From Bacillota bacterium (GTDB taxonomy: Bacteria > Bacillota > Desulfotomaculia > Desulfotomaculales > Desulfallaceae): a DNA stretch of 64,000 nucleotides. The translations under genes and the position numbers were made by a program. Under the pieces are notes generated by a model, which was given only the letters and a program-made list of their open reading frames with translations, did not search any database and had not been told where the DNA came from. The stretch is taken from assembly GCA_023439185.1 (NCBI GenBank), contig JAEXOR010000044.1, positions 124,001 to 188,000 of the forward strand. Direction: 5' to 3'. Positions 25,268 through 33,327 of the stretch are shown here, piece by piece. Every line of letters starts with the position of its first letter. The first letter of the stretch is position 1.

Positions 25268-27805
25268 TCAATCAATCAGTCCCAGTTCTCTGGCACGAAG
25301 GACCGCGTCCATGGCGGTATTGACCTCCAGCTTTTGGTAGGCAGTTTTGGTGTGGGACCGGATGGTGTTGATGGAAAGGCCGGTCAGCTCCACGATCTCA
25401 GCGTTCTTATAGCCCCTGGCCAGGAGTTCCAATATGTATTTTTGCTGTTTGGAAAGCTGCACAGGTTTATGTCCGGCGGCGCAGGCCAGGCCTTGATAAC
25501 GTTTTGACTGCTCATAGGCCGCCTGGTAGACCTTCCGCACATATTTATGATCGGGTATTCTTCCGTCTTCGTTGCCGCTTTCCCTTAAAAGCCTTTTTAA
25601 AATGGGCAGGATGGCCTTTCCCTCGTCGGCGAACACCCTGATGAAACGATACGGTTCCGCGTCGGCCAGTGTGTCTTGCAGCAGCGCGGCCGCTGCCTGT
25701 TTTTTGTCCGTCAGCCACATTAAAACAGTCATCAGCACCGCCGCCTCAATTGTGTCAAGGAGCCGGCAGAAATTCACCGCCTGTTTCCTGACCACCTCAC
25801 ATAACTGCCGTGCTTTTTCAAACTCCCCCAAAACGATATAGGCCCTCACCGTGGTGAAATGCAGGAAAAGCCTATGCAGTTCCGGACTATAGTCTTCAGT
25901 GACAAAATAATTATCAAGCCAGGCCGCCGCCGCTTTTTTGTTGCCTTTGATCAACTCTATTTTTGTCTCATAGGCTGAAAAAACGGGCAGCAAATACAAA
26001 AGATTTTCCCTTTCGATCAAGTCTTTGATTGCAGTTCTGTACCGCACAACTTCTTTCTCCCGGCCCAGGGCAAAGAAACAAGCGGCCAATTGCATCTGCG
26101 ACAAAAATGCCAGTGTGGCGGCATCCGTCGCCGGGTTTGGCTCAAGCAGTTCGATCGCTTCTTTTAAATAATTCTGTTCATACAGCAGCCCCGCTCTGAT
26201 CCCCGATGCGATGATCTTGTAATCCTTGCCCAAAAGCGCGGCAAAAATCAAGTTAAACTCAACAAAATGCGCTTCGGTGTTCAGGGCGTAGTGGGAAAAA
26301 TCCCGGAAGGTCCGATGGAAATAAGGCAGGTTGTGGTTAAGCGATTTCAGCCCTTGCGGGAGTTCCTGCCCGGTTTCGGGTTCGGGCCCGGCGTCGGGTC
26401 CGGGCCCGGGCTGAAATTTCGCTGCCTGTTCTTTAAAGGAATACCGGGGATCCAGGGTAATGAGGATCATGATGCTTTTCAAAAATACTTTATGCGCTTG
26501 CAAAAGATCATGAAGCCGTTCATAAAGCCGGTCCAGATAAAAATACATGTCTTCGGCTTCGCCGGATAAAAAAGCGCAATAGGCGCAACTAATGTATAGA
26601 AACGGGTTTTCCTCCAAAATTTTAGCCGGAAGCCGGTTGATAAATTGAATTTTTGACATTTCCCTACTCGACTGTCCGCTGTGTTCCAAAAAATGATACA
26701 AAGCGGCAGCCATCCCTTTGCCGTCACCGGACTTGATGAAATAACGCAGCGCGTCGAACGAATTTCCTTGCTCCAGGTAGTAGTCCGCCGCCTTCCGGTA
26801 CAAAACTCCCCGCCCGCCCTTGGCGTCTTTGGCCGCCTCTTCCCGTAAAAAATCCAGAAACAGGCTGTGATAGCGGTGTTGGTCCTCCTGCCGGCTGATA
26901 AACAGGTTGCCCCGGTACAGCATATCAAGGACCTGTCCGGCATCGGGATTTTGCGTCAGCCGCCGGCAAAGCTCCACCGAAAATTCGTCCACCGCGGAAG
27001 TTTTGACCATAAAGCGCCGCAGTTCATCGTCGAATTTATCCCATATTTGCGTCCTGATATACGGGTCCAGCAAGCCGCCCCTTGATTGCGCGCCGGCCGA
27101 AACGCCGCCGCTCAACGCCAGGGCGCTCACCGCGATGGCCCAGCCCCCGGTGTGTTGGAAAAGCTCCCGTGCCTCTTCGGCGGTGATGAACAGGCCGAAG
27201 CCGGCAAAAAAGCGGCGTATTTCATCGCTTTTAAAGGCCAGCTCGGGGGCGCCGATAAAAGCTACTTTACCGCTTTCCGCCAGGGGCGCGAAAAGGCCCG
27301 GCAGCTCTCCGCGGCTTAAAAAAAGTACGGTTACCGACAAGGGTAGCCGCTTGATTACGTACAGCAGGGATTTTAAAATCTCCTCCCGGGTAATCAAATG
27401 AAAATCGTCAAATACCAGGGCATAGCAGCCTTCACCCCAGGTTAACCGCGACAATACCTCAATGGTGTATTCCACGGGTGAATCGTTAAAAGACTGGCCC
27501 TTGACAATCCGCAATAGGCTCTCCTCCGGCGGGAGCGCCGAAAAAAGCGCGGTGCAGAAAAAGCGGTAAAAGGCGGCGGGAGTATTGTCGTACTCGTCCA
27601 GCCCCAGCCAGACGGCCCGGCGTCCGGATTCCTTGAGCCACAAAAGGGTGGATACTGTTTTGCCGCACCCGGCGGGGGCGCTTACAAAAACGCACCGCAT
27701 GCCGGCGGCCTGCCCGTATCGGGCAAGCAGTTCCGGGCGCGGGGCGCAGGTCTCCGGCAGAGCAATGGGAATCAATTTGTCCGTATGCAATCCTTGCGGG
27801 TCCAT
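25268..27805 (-). CDS. MalT/LuxR-type ATP-dependent transcriptional regulator
   Basis: 845 residues from ATG 27805, which follows GAGGTG; an earlier ATG lacks a site. The N-terminal STAND NTPase domain has Walker A SAPAGCGKTVSTL and VLVFDDFH-like Walker B (ALVFDDFHLI). A long TPR-like helical middle follows, and then a C-terminal LuxR HTH (LSKQQKYILELLARGYKNAE, then LTGLSINTIRSHTKTAYQKL). Such proteins form ligand- and ATP-dependent oligomers that activate transcription. The effector and targets are unknown. Its upstream region contains three CTCACAT repeats. Confidence 0.92.
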   Translation of the reverse strand: MDPQGLHTDKLIPIALPETCAPRPELLARYGQAAGMRCVFVSAPAGCGKTVSTLLWLKESGRRAVWLGLDEYDNTPAAFYRFFCTALFSALPPEESLLRIVKGQSFNDSPVEYTIEVLSRLTWGEGCYALVFDDFHLITREEILKSLLYVIKRLPLSVTVLFLSRGELPGLFAPLAESGKVAFIGAPELAFKSDEIRRFFAGFGLFITAEEARELFQHTGGWAIAVSALALSGGVSAGAQSRGGLLDPYIRTQIWDKFDDELRRFMVKTSAVDEFSVELCRRLTQNPDAGQVLDMLYRGNLFISRQEDQHRYHSLFLDFLREEAAKDAKGGRGVLYRKAADYYLEQGNSFDALRYFIKSGDGKGMAAALYHFLEHSGQSSREMSKIQFINRLPAKILEENPFLYISCAYCAFLSGEAEDMYFYLDRLYERLHDLLQAHKVFLKSIMILITLDPRYSFKEQAAKFQPGPGPDAGPEPETGQELPQGLKSLNHNLPYFHRTFRDFSHYALNTEAHFVEFNLIFAALLGKDYKIIASGIRAGLLYEQNYLKEAIELLEPNPATDAATLAFLSQMQLAACFFALGREKEVVRYRTAIKDLIERENLLYLLPVFSAYETKIELIKGNKKAAAAWLDNYFVTEDYSPELHRLFLHFTTVRAYIVLGEFEKARQLCEVVRKQAVNFCRLLDTIEAAVLMTVLMWLTDKKQAAAALLQDTLADAEPYRFIRVFADEGKAILPILKRLLRESGNEDGRIPDHKYVRKVYQAAYEQSKRYQGLACAAGHKPVQLSKQQKYILELLARGYKNAEIVELTGLSINTIRSHTKTAYQKLEVNTAMDAVLRARELGLID

Positions 27806-27869
27806 TACGCACCTCGTGGCCCATGATAAGCTCAGTATACTTTGAACTGGAAAAGAATTCAATTCCTTT

Positions 27870-27989
27870 TGACATCAATGTGAGAAATTTAGAATGAAGT
27901 TCCAGGGGTGGCCAAGGGAATGTAAAAAAAACCTCACATCGGGATTCAATAGTCAAAAAATAAATTTGCATCCCCTCACATCAGTGTAA
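27870..27989. promoter_or_regulatory. Three CTCACAT-type repeats upstream of the LuxR-type gene
   Basis: TGACATCAATGTGAG (27870-27884, complement CTCACATTGATGTCA), CCTCACATCGGGA (from 27932) and CTCACATCAGTGTAA (27975-27989) share CTCACAT. They lie between the divergent regulator and the four-helix-bundle gene. Regulator binding is an inference. Confidence 0.4.
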
Positions 27990-28060
27990 TTGTGTGCATG
28001 GGGTTGTTTTTTTACAATGCAGATATGCGCGTTGGAGTATATCGCGGAGGCGGTGCGTAG

Positions 28061-28429
28061 GTGGATCAGGTGCTTGAGAAAAGCTTTGATTTTTCCATTC
28101 GTATCATCGAGCTGGTTAAATACCTGAATGAGGAAAAGAAACCGTTCCCGCTTTCTGAACGCTTGCTGGCATGCGTCGCGGAAATGGGGGTGTGCTTGAG
28201 GCTGGCGGAATTAACCGGTGAAAAATCCGCCGGCGTCAGGCAAGCCTTGTCCTGCGCGGTGGAGGCGGAATATTTGCTGGAGGCCATGGTCAAAACAGGC
28301 TACTTGACGGAAAAACAAAGCCGGCCCGTAATAGGCGGCTGCCGGGCTCTAAAGTCGCTGATTGCCGGACTGCTTCAAAAGAAGGATGCCCGAAAGAAGA
28401 GTCCCGCGCCCGGAACCCGCAAATCATGA
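28061..28429 (+). CDS. Four-helix-bundle protein (S23 / bAvd-like)
   Basis: 122 residues, GTG start 10 bases after GGAGG. It begins with helices of the S23/TIGR02436 type (EKSFDFSIRIIELVKYLNEE) and has the late segment CRALKSLIAGLLQKK. Relatives are encoded in 23S rRNA intervening sequences or next to diversity-generating retroelements, but no reverse transcriptase or variable repeat is visible here. Its stop overlaps the ATG of a short downstream frame. Confidence 0.75.
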   Translation: MDQVLEKSFDFSIRIIELVKYLNEEKKPFPLSERLLACVAEMGVCLRLAELTGEKSAGVRQALSCAVEAEYLLEAMVKTGYLTEKQSRPVIGGCRALKSLIAGLLQKKDARKKSPAPGTRKS

Positions 28430-28605
28430 AATCCTTGGACGCCGGCGGCATTGCCGGCTACGGCATTCAGATGAAGCGGGGCAGCGCCGGCAGGGAATTC
28501 GGCGACAGGACCATCACCATCCGCATCGCCTACGACCCGGCCAAGATCGTAAATGGCGAGCAGCCCGTCATCCGCTACCGCGACGGTGGAGTGGAACGCC
28601 AGTGA
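28426..28605 (+). pseudogene. 59-codon frame, probable fragment of a decayed gene
   Basis: ATG 28426 overlaps the preceding stop (ATGA), and the frame reads MKSLDAGGIAGYGIQMKRGS, later RITIRIAYDP-like text (TITIRIAYDPAKIVNGEQP) and RYRDGGVERQ. A +1 shift near 28585 would continue as VEWNASDRTNTVTR before a stop at 28663 or so, which looks like the end of a beta-rich exported domain. It is either a small coupled gene or a frameshifted remnant. Confidence 0.4.
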
Positions 28606-28703
28606 CCGGACGAACACCGTCACCCGGTAAAATCCGGCCCGCGCTGCCCGGGTTGGGGGCTTAAATTATGCGGTAATAAAAAAAAATCAAAAGGAGGGTA
28701 TCT

Positions 28704-29228
28704 ATGCCGTTAAGATTAGTTTACCTGATGTTGGCCATGGCTGTTGCCCTGTCCCTGGTTATGACCGGGTGCGGCAAGGTGGCGGAAAAAACGACGGAGA
28801 AAACCATCGAAAAAGCGATCGAGGACGCTTCGGGAGAGAAAGCTGAGGTTAACTTGAAAAATGATGGCAGTGTTGAGGTCAAAATCGGTGCGGACACCTT
28901 AAAGGCAGGCGCTGATTACAAGTGGCCGGAGCAACTGCCGGCTGACGCCCCCGAATTCACTTACGGTCAAATCGTTTCGATTATAGAAAACAGCACCGCG
29001 GAGAGCGACAGTATTTTTGTGGGTATTGATGGAGTGGACGATGACGCTTTTGATAAATATAAGAGCGACGTGGAAAACGCGGGCTGGACAATTAATACCA
29101 CCAACCGGGGGAACGATGAATTTTTTATCATCGCGACAAAGGAAAACCGGAATATGGTTGCGAGTTTTAGCAATAGAAGCGAAAAAGGTTTATCGGGAGG
29201 GGTTACCTACGCAGTAACAAAACAATAA
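28704..29228 (+). CDS. Lipoprotein of unknown function
   Basis: 174 residues behind AAAGGAGGG. The N-terminus is a lipoprotein signal with lipobox MTGC at about residues 20-23, followed by a Lys/Glu-rich helix (EKTTEKTIEKAIEDASGEK) and a folded domain with KWPEQLPADAPEFTYGQI and FDKYKSDVENAGW. It resembles small clostridial cell-surface lipoproteins whose domain is often annotated as unknown. It probably sits on the outer face of the membrane and may be cotranscribed with the next exported protein. Confidence 0.8.
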   Translation: MPLRLVYLMLAMAVALSLVMTGCGKVAEKTTEKTIEKAIEDASGEKAEVNLKNDGSVEVKIGADTLKAGADYKWPEQLPADAPEFTYGQIVSIIENSTAESDSIFVGIDGVDDDAFDKYKSDVENAGWTINTTNRGNDEFFIIATKENRNMVASFSNRSEKGLSGGVTYAVTKQ

Positions 29229-29285
29229 CCAATCCTGGCGGCGGTATCATGGGAATATAAAAATTTATCATGGGAGGTTTTACTA

Positions 29286-30536
29286 ATGAGACTATACCTA
29301 AGAAGGACATTGGCCATGGGGATCTTCTTATTACTGATGCTGGCGTCGTTTTGCATGGCAGCCGGCGCCGCGACGGCGGTTCCGGGGGACATGAAGATTG
29401 TACTTCAACTAAGCAATCCCTACATGACAGTGAACGACATCCAACGGGAGATAGATCCCGGGCGGGATACCACCCCCATTACCATTAACGGCACGACAAT
29501 GGTTCCCATTTCGGCCATCGTCAATGCCCTGGGCGGGACCGTAAACTTCGACGCCGCTGATATGCGCCTGGATATCAAGTTGAATTCCAACGCGGTTAAG
29601 CTCTGGCTGAACCAAACCATGGCCGAGGTTAACGGCGCGCGGCTCAGCTTGGACACTCCTCCGCAATCGGTAAACGGGAGGACGATGGTACCCCTGCGGT
29701 TCGTGGGTGAGAAATTGGACTGCCAGGTCGGCTGGGACGGACCGAGCCAGATGGTAACCATCACCGCCGGCAACCAGTTCGGCAATATCCAGCCGCCGTC
29801 GGTTACGCCGTCCGTTACGCCTGCCGATTTCTCGGGCGCCTGGAAGCTGAATGTAGATGGTGAGGATATGGGTGATTATCGCCTGGTGCTTCAACAAAAC
29901 GGCAACCAGGTTACCGGCTATTACGGGTATGATACGGAGTCCGGGCATGGATTCAGCGGCCAGATTACCGGCAACAAACTGACGGGAAAATTCCACAGCA
30001 AGAACCCTGTTACCGAGTGGGATTTTGAAGCTACCATGTCGGCAGGCGGGAACAGCTTTGACGGAATCGAGTATTACAGCAACCCGGCGTGGGCCGTACA
30101 CGGCGTTAAAGTAGCGGGAAGCAATACTGCCGGCGGCGGCATCCAGTCCGGCGATACCCAGCAGCCGGCGGTTACGCCGTCCGTTACGCCGTCCGTTACG
30201 CCGTCGGTGACGCAAACTGTCACGCCTGCCGATTTCTCGGGCACCTGGAAGCTGAATGTAAGTGGTGAGGATATGGGGAATGATTATTGCCTGGTGCTTC
30301 AACAAAACGGCAACCAGGTTACCGGTTACTGCGGGTATGATAAGTATTCCGGTCATGATTTCAGCGGCACGGTTGCCGGCAACCAATTGACGGGAAAATT
30401 CCGCAGCAAGAGTCCTGTTACCGAGTGGGATTTTGAAGCTACCATGTCGGCAGGCGGGAACAGCTTTGACGGAATTGAGTATTACAGCAACCCGGCGTGG
30501 GTTGTACACGGCACAAAAGCAGCGGGGAGCAATTAA
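29286..30536 (+). CDS. Exported stalk-domain protein with duplicated beta-domain
   Basis: 416 residues. A signal peptide (to about residue 28, ending AGAATA) is followed by a copper-amine-oxidase N-terminal-like stalk domain (about 35-160: TTMVPISAIVNALGGTVNFD, then RTMVPLRFVGEKLDC). Next are two copies of a domain of about 100 residues (PADFSG(A/T)WKLNV...), each introduced by Pro-Thr/Ser-Val linkers (PSVTPSVTP). The name of the stalk domain does not imply copper oxidase activity. The duplicated domain resembles lipocalin-like or ligand-binding beta-barrels (FSGAWKL, QNGNQVTGYYGY), but no catalytic residues stand out. A cell-wall role is likely. Confidence 0.82.
   Translation: MRLYLRRTLAMGIFLLLMLASFCMAAGAATAVPGDMKIVLQLSNPYMTVNDIQREIDPGRDTTPITINGTTMVPISAIVNALGGTVNFDAADMRLDIKLNSNAVKLWLNQTMAEVNGARLSLDTPPQSVNGRTMVPLRFVGEKLDCQVGWDGPSQMVTITAGNQFGNIQPPSVTPSVTPADFSGAWKLNVDGEDMGDYRLVLQQNGNQVTGYYGYDTESGHGFSGQITGNKLTGKFHSKNPVTEWDFEATMSAGGNSFDGIEYYSNPAWAVHGVKVAGSNTAGGGIQSGDTQQPAVTPSVTPSVTPSVTQTVTPADFSGTWKLNVSGEDMGNDYCLVLQQNGNQVTGYCGYDKYSGHDFSGTVAGNQLTGKFRSKSPVTEWDFEATMSAGGNSFDGIEYYSNPAWVVHGTKAAGSN
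29820..30533 (+). repeat. In-frame tandem duplication of a domain of about 100 residues
   Basis: Copies at 29820-30122 and 30225-30533 are nearly identical at both the DNA and protein level, separated by a repetitive GTTACGCCGTCC linker. The high DNA identity indicates a recent duplication or ongoing conversion. Confidence 0.85.
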
Positions 30537-30574
30537 AGATCTTTTGCCGGACAATTAACCGCATAAAAATAATG

Positions 30575-30611
30575 GGCGCGCACGGAAGAAACTGCTTCCG
30601 GCGCGCTTTTC
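30575..30611 (+). terminator. Terminator after the stalk-domain gene
   Basis: GCGCGCACGGAAG pairs with CTTCCGGCGCGC (one bulge) and is followed by TTTTCTTGC. Its sequence copies the terminator at 25224, including flanking AAAATAATGG. Confidence 0.8.
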
Positions 30612-30669
30612 TTGCACTTTATAGATTATACTGGCCATATATATGGCCAGATTTAAGGATTAAAGTACT

Positions 30670-30708
30670 GAAAAGCGCGCTTTAAGGGACTGATTGAGCG
30701 CGCTTTTC
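30670..30708. terminator. Second GC-rich hairpin with T-tract in the same gap
   Basis: GAAAAGCGCGCT and AGCGCGCTTTTC form a perfect 12-bp stem. GCGCGCTTTTCTTG is shared with the preceding terminator, so the two look like partial duplicates. The rest of 30537-30796 shows no gene. Confidence 0.65.
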
Positions 30709-30796
30709 TTGTGGGCGCTGATTATTAACCGCCCGCAATGGCCTGATATTTAGGTTTGCAAGAAGGATTTTTTACCACCGGTGATAAAATATTGCA

Positions 30797-30955
30797 TTAA
30801 GAACTATTGTCGGGTTTGCGTTCTTTGCCCGGCTTGATGTTTTTCATTTCCACCAGTTCGGCGGATACCTCGTAAAAGGGGATCAAGCCCGGTTCAATAT
30901 TCCGGTACAGGGGAACATCAATGGTGTTTTTGGGGTGGTGTTTCTTTTCCGGCAT
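30797..30955 (-). CDS. Small hypothetical protein, 52 residues
   Basis: ATG at 30955 follows GGAGGTGACAACCC, a strong ribosome site, and the frame encodes 52 residues beginning MPEKKHHPKNTIDVPLYRNI and rich in Lys, Glu and Pro. It is divergent from the 31041 gene. No family is recognised, but the start context argues that it is real. Confidence 0.65.
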   Translation of the reverse strand: MPEKKHHPKNTIDVPLYRNIEPGLIPFYEVSAELVEMKNIKPGKERKPDNSS

Positions 30956-31040
30956 TGGGTTGTCACCTCCGCTGTTAGCTTGCGCCGAAACCCGTGTAAT
31001 TTATACCCCGCGAACGAAAAAATAAGAGGGAGTGGATCGG

Positions 31041-31637
31041 TTGCCGAAGAAAAAAAGCAAACCGGAAATAATCATTACCCCGTCCGGACACGAAGTGGAT
31101 AAGGATCTGGCCAAAGTGCCCATTAAGGTATCCCCGCCGCTCCAGGCGCTGCTGGCCAACCAGATGGAACTGATTGAAATGGCCGAGGGGAAAGCGTCCC
31201 GTAACCTGGTGTTTGTGGAACAGCATAAGCTGGAGATGCTGCAGTTGGAAGAGGAAATAGCGGGCGCCTTCTCTCTTTACATGGGTAAAAAAGAGAAGAC
31301 CAGGGCCAAACGGATGGAAAAACAATTTGCGGCGCCGGATGCTGCGGCAGCAGAGCCTTTTGCGTCAATTCATTTGCCTGAAAACGATGATTTTAATGAC
31401 CCGCCTTTTGACATCTCACGCACCGATAATGACTTCCTGGGAGCGGAACTTGCCGGTCTGCCATCTGCCAAATATGAACCCCGGCGCAGCGGCAATGAAC
31501 CCAAAAATGAAGAAGTCGATGTGCGCCGGATTGCACTGGGGGCTTCCATAAAAGCGCTGCAGGCTTTTCTGGACCGGGAATTGACCGAAGAGGAAATGCA
31601 GTCCCTGGAAACGCAGGTGGACTCTTACCTGGGGTGA
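31041..31637 (+). CDS. Hypothetical protein, 198 residues
   Basis: TTG 31041 is preferred because GAGGGA ends 10 bases upstream; the GTG at 31032 is too close. The protein is hydrophilic, with a Lys-rich start (PKKKSKPEIIITPSGHEVDK), a helical middle (ALLANQMELIEMAEGKASRN) and a C-terminal helix (ALQAFLDRELTEEEMQSLET). No signal peptide, membrane segment or known motif is visible. It ends 4 bp before the DNA glycosylase gene, so the two are probably cotranscribed. Confidence 0.7.
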   Translation: MPKKKSKPEIIITPSGHEVDKDLAKVPIKVSPPLQALLANQMELIEMAEGKASRNLVFVEQHKLEMLQLEEEIAGAFSLYMGKKEKTRAKRMEKQFAAPDAAAAEPFASIHLPENDDFNDPPFDISRTDNDFLGAELAGLPSAKYEPRRSGNEPKNEEVDVRRIALGASIKALQAFLDRELTEEEMQSLETQVDSYLG

Positions 31638-31641
31638 CAAA

Positions 31642-32151
31642 ATGCTGAAACCAATACCCGATTGCCTGGAGCGTAACCTGAAGGTTATTTTTGTGGGGTA
31701 TAATCCCAGTATCCGCTCCGGTGAAACCGGACACCATTTCGCCAACCCAAATAACAGGTTCTGGACCATTTTATACCGGGCCGGACTGACACCGCGCAAA
31801 TACAGTCCTGAGGAAGACTGTGAACTTTTAAAACTTGGTTACGGCCTGACCAACATTGTACCTCGCCCCACCCGGGCAGCCGCCGACATAACCGGGCCGG
31901 AATATCAACAAGGCAAGCGGGAGCTATACCGTAAAATTAGTATTTTCCGCCCCCGGGTGGTCTGTTTTGTGGGCAAAGGAGTATATGAGAAATACAGCGG
32001 GCGGCGTAATATTGCCTGGGGCAGGCAGGAGGAGCAGGTGGTGCCCGGAGTAGTAGATTATGTAGCTCCGTCTTCCAGCGGATTGGTGCGCATGAAATTG
32101 GATGAAGTGGCGGACATATTCAGCGGCTTGAAGAATTACATTTCTATATAA
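31642..32151 (+). CDS. mug: G/U(T)-mismatch-specific DNA glycosylase (Mug family)
   Basis: 169 residues. The Mug/TDG signature VIFVGYNPSIRSGETGHHFA is followed by NPNNRFWTILYRAGL, and GLTNIVPRPT and VCFVGKGVY match the uracil-DNA-glycosylase superfamily fold. The Asn of GYNPS is the expected catalytic residue. It removes uracil or thymine from G-mispairs in base-excision repair. Confidence 0.9.
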   Translation: MLKPIPDCLERNLKVIFVGYNPSIRSGETGHHFANPNNRFWTILYRAGLTPRKYSPEEDCELLKLGYGLTNIVPRPTRAAADITGPEYQQGKRELYRKISIFRPRVVCFVGKGVYEKYSGRRNIAWGRQEEQVVPGVVDYVAPSSSGLVRMKLDEVADIFSGLKNYISI

Positions 32152-32173
32152 CAACCTTGGGGAGAGATGTTTG

Positions 32174-32320
32174 ATGAATGCCAGGTGCGAGAATTGCGGA
32201 TGGCGCCGTAAAGCGGAGAGTAACCCCCGTTCCCTGATTGGGCGGCTGTGGCATTGGCATATCAAGTTTTGCCCGGGCTGGAAAGCCTACCAGGCTGAAC
32301 TGGCCGGAAAAAAGAAATAA
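32174..32320 (+). CDS. Small CxxC protein, 48 residues
   Basis: ATG 32174 follows GGGGAGAG. The protein begins MNARCENCGWRRKAESNPRS and has KFCPGWKAY near the end; Cys-x2-Cys plus a third Cys suggests metal binding. Similar short proteins are common in anaerobic Firmicutes and Deltaproteobacteria. It lies 54 bp before the membrane ferredoxin gene. Confidence 0.7.
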   Translation: MNARCENCGWRRKAESNPRSLIGRLWHWHIKFCPGWKAYQAELAGKKK

Positions 32321-32374
32321 TCATTTAACTGTGCGGCGGTTTAATATTGTTTTATCCGGAAGGGGAGAATGTAA

Positions 32375-33307
32375 ATGAAACACTATTTGTTAATGATTTT
32401 TATCTTTTTGCTGTTCTTTGCCAGTTTTAACACCCAGTCCATGAATATCGCGCCGCCCACCTTCGGGTATATCTTTTGTGTGGTGTTGATTATTTCCGGT
32501 TACCTGGCAATAAAACGTCACCAATTGCAGTATATTAAAACCATGTTGATTACCGGTGTAGCCGTGCAGCTTGTGTTTGCCCTGGCCGTGCCTTACTGGG
32601 TTTTGGGCGACGGTTCGGTATTAAACGCGGCGTGGCCGTATTTTCCGGAACTGCTCTGGAGCGCCGGCGCGCTGGTTGTGTGGTACTACCTGTTGTCGTT
32701 TATCTTGATACCTGTGGTTGTTTACCTGTACGGCCGGCGGGCCTGGTGTTCCTTTGTCTGCGGCACCGGTGTGATGGCGGAGACCCTGGGTGACGCTTAC
32801 CGGAACCGGGGCGTCAAATCAACCGGTATCCCCCAAGGTTTTGTGATTTTGAAATGGGTTATTCTGGCTGCAACGGTGGCCATTACGGTGGCGGCCCTGG
32901 CCGGCGACCCGGAGGAGCAACTGTTTTTTACCATATTCCTGGTTGTTTTTATCCTGCTAATCCGGACCGCCATCATGAATGCCGCCAATTTAATTTTGAT
33001 GCCCAAATTCGGCGCCCGCATCTGGTGTAAGTACTTCTGTCCCCAGGGGCTGTTAATCAGCCTGATCTCCCGCATCGGCAGGTTTGCCCTGGTCCGGGAC
33101 GATGCCAAGTGCGCCGGGTGCGACACCTGTAACAGTAATTGTTCCATGTCCATTAACATAAGTGGCGGGCCTGTGGTCAACCGTACCGGCGATTGTGTGG
33201 GCTGCGGCGTGTGTGTCGAGGTATGCCCGCGGCAGGCTCTGTCTATGACCACCGATATCAGATCGCTGCCCGCCGGGCAAAGCGTGCCGGACAGCCGCTC
33301 GGTATAA
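32375..33307 (+). CDS. Membrane-bound 4Fe-4S protein (NapH/NosR-like)
   Basis: 310 residues behind GGAAGGGG. About five membrane helices are visible, with the NapH-type motifs WCSFVCGTGVM and WCKYFCPQGLL in loops. A C-terminal soluble dicluster ferredoxin follows (CAGCDTCNSNC and CVGCGVCVEVCP). Such proteins pass electrons between the quinone pool and periplasmic or cytosolic partners. The redox partner is not evident. It is followed 20 bp later by a flavoprotein dehydrogenase. Confidence 0.87.
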   Translation: MKHYLLMIFIFLLFFASFNTQSMNIAPPTFGYIFCVVLIISGYLAIKRHQLQYIKTMLITGVAVQLVFALAVPYWVLGDGSVLNAAWPYFPELLWSAGALVVWYYLLSFILIPVVVYLYGRRAWCSFVCGTGVMAETLGDAYRNRGVKSTGIPQGFVILKWVILAATVAITVAALAGDPEEQLFFTIFLVVFILLIRTAIMNAANLILMPKFGARIWCKYFCPQGLLISLISRIGRFALVRDDAKCAGCDTCNSNCSMSINISGGPVVNRTGDCVGCGVCVEVCPRQALSMTTDIRSLPAGQSVPDSRSV

Positions 33308-33327
33308 CAGCAATAAAGGAGTTTTAC

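Noticed and set aside
28061..28429. A diversity-generating retroelement, suggested by the bAvd-like protein
   Set aside because: No reverse transcriptase, template repeat or variable repeat is present nearby.
28362..28664. A 100-codon Arg/His/Pro-rich frame
   Set aside because: Its composition is typical of an out-of-frame reading of GC-rich DNA, and it overlaps the better-supported frames at 28061 and 28426.
29786..30240. Short GTTACGCCGTCC repeats that could suggest a CRISPR-like array
   Set aside because: The repeats are contiguous, in frame and encode a Pro-Ser-Val-Thr linker; there are no spacers.
29409..30554. A 381-codon open frame on the minus strand
   Set aside because: It lies entirely opposite the stalk-domain gene, has no ribosome site, and its apparent length comes from the repetitive plus-strand coding sequence.
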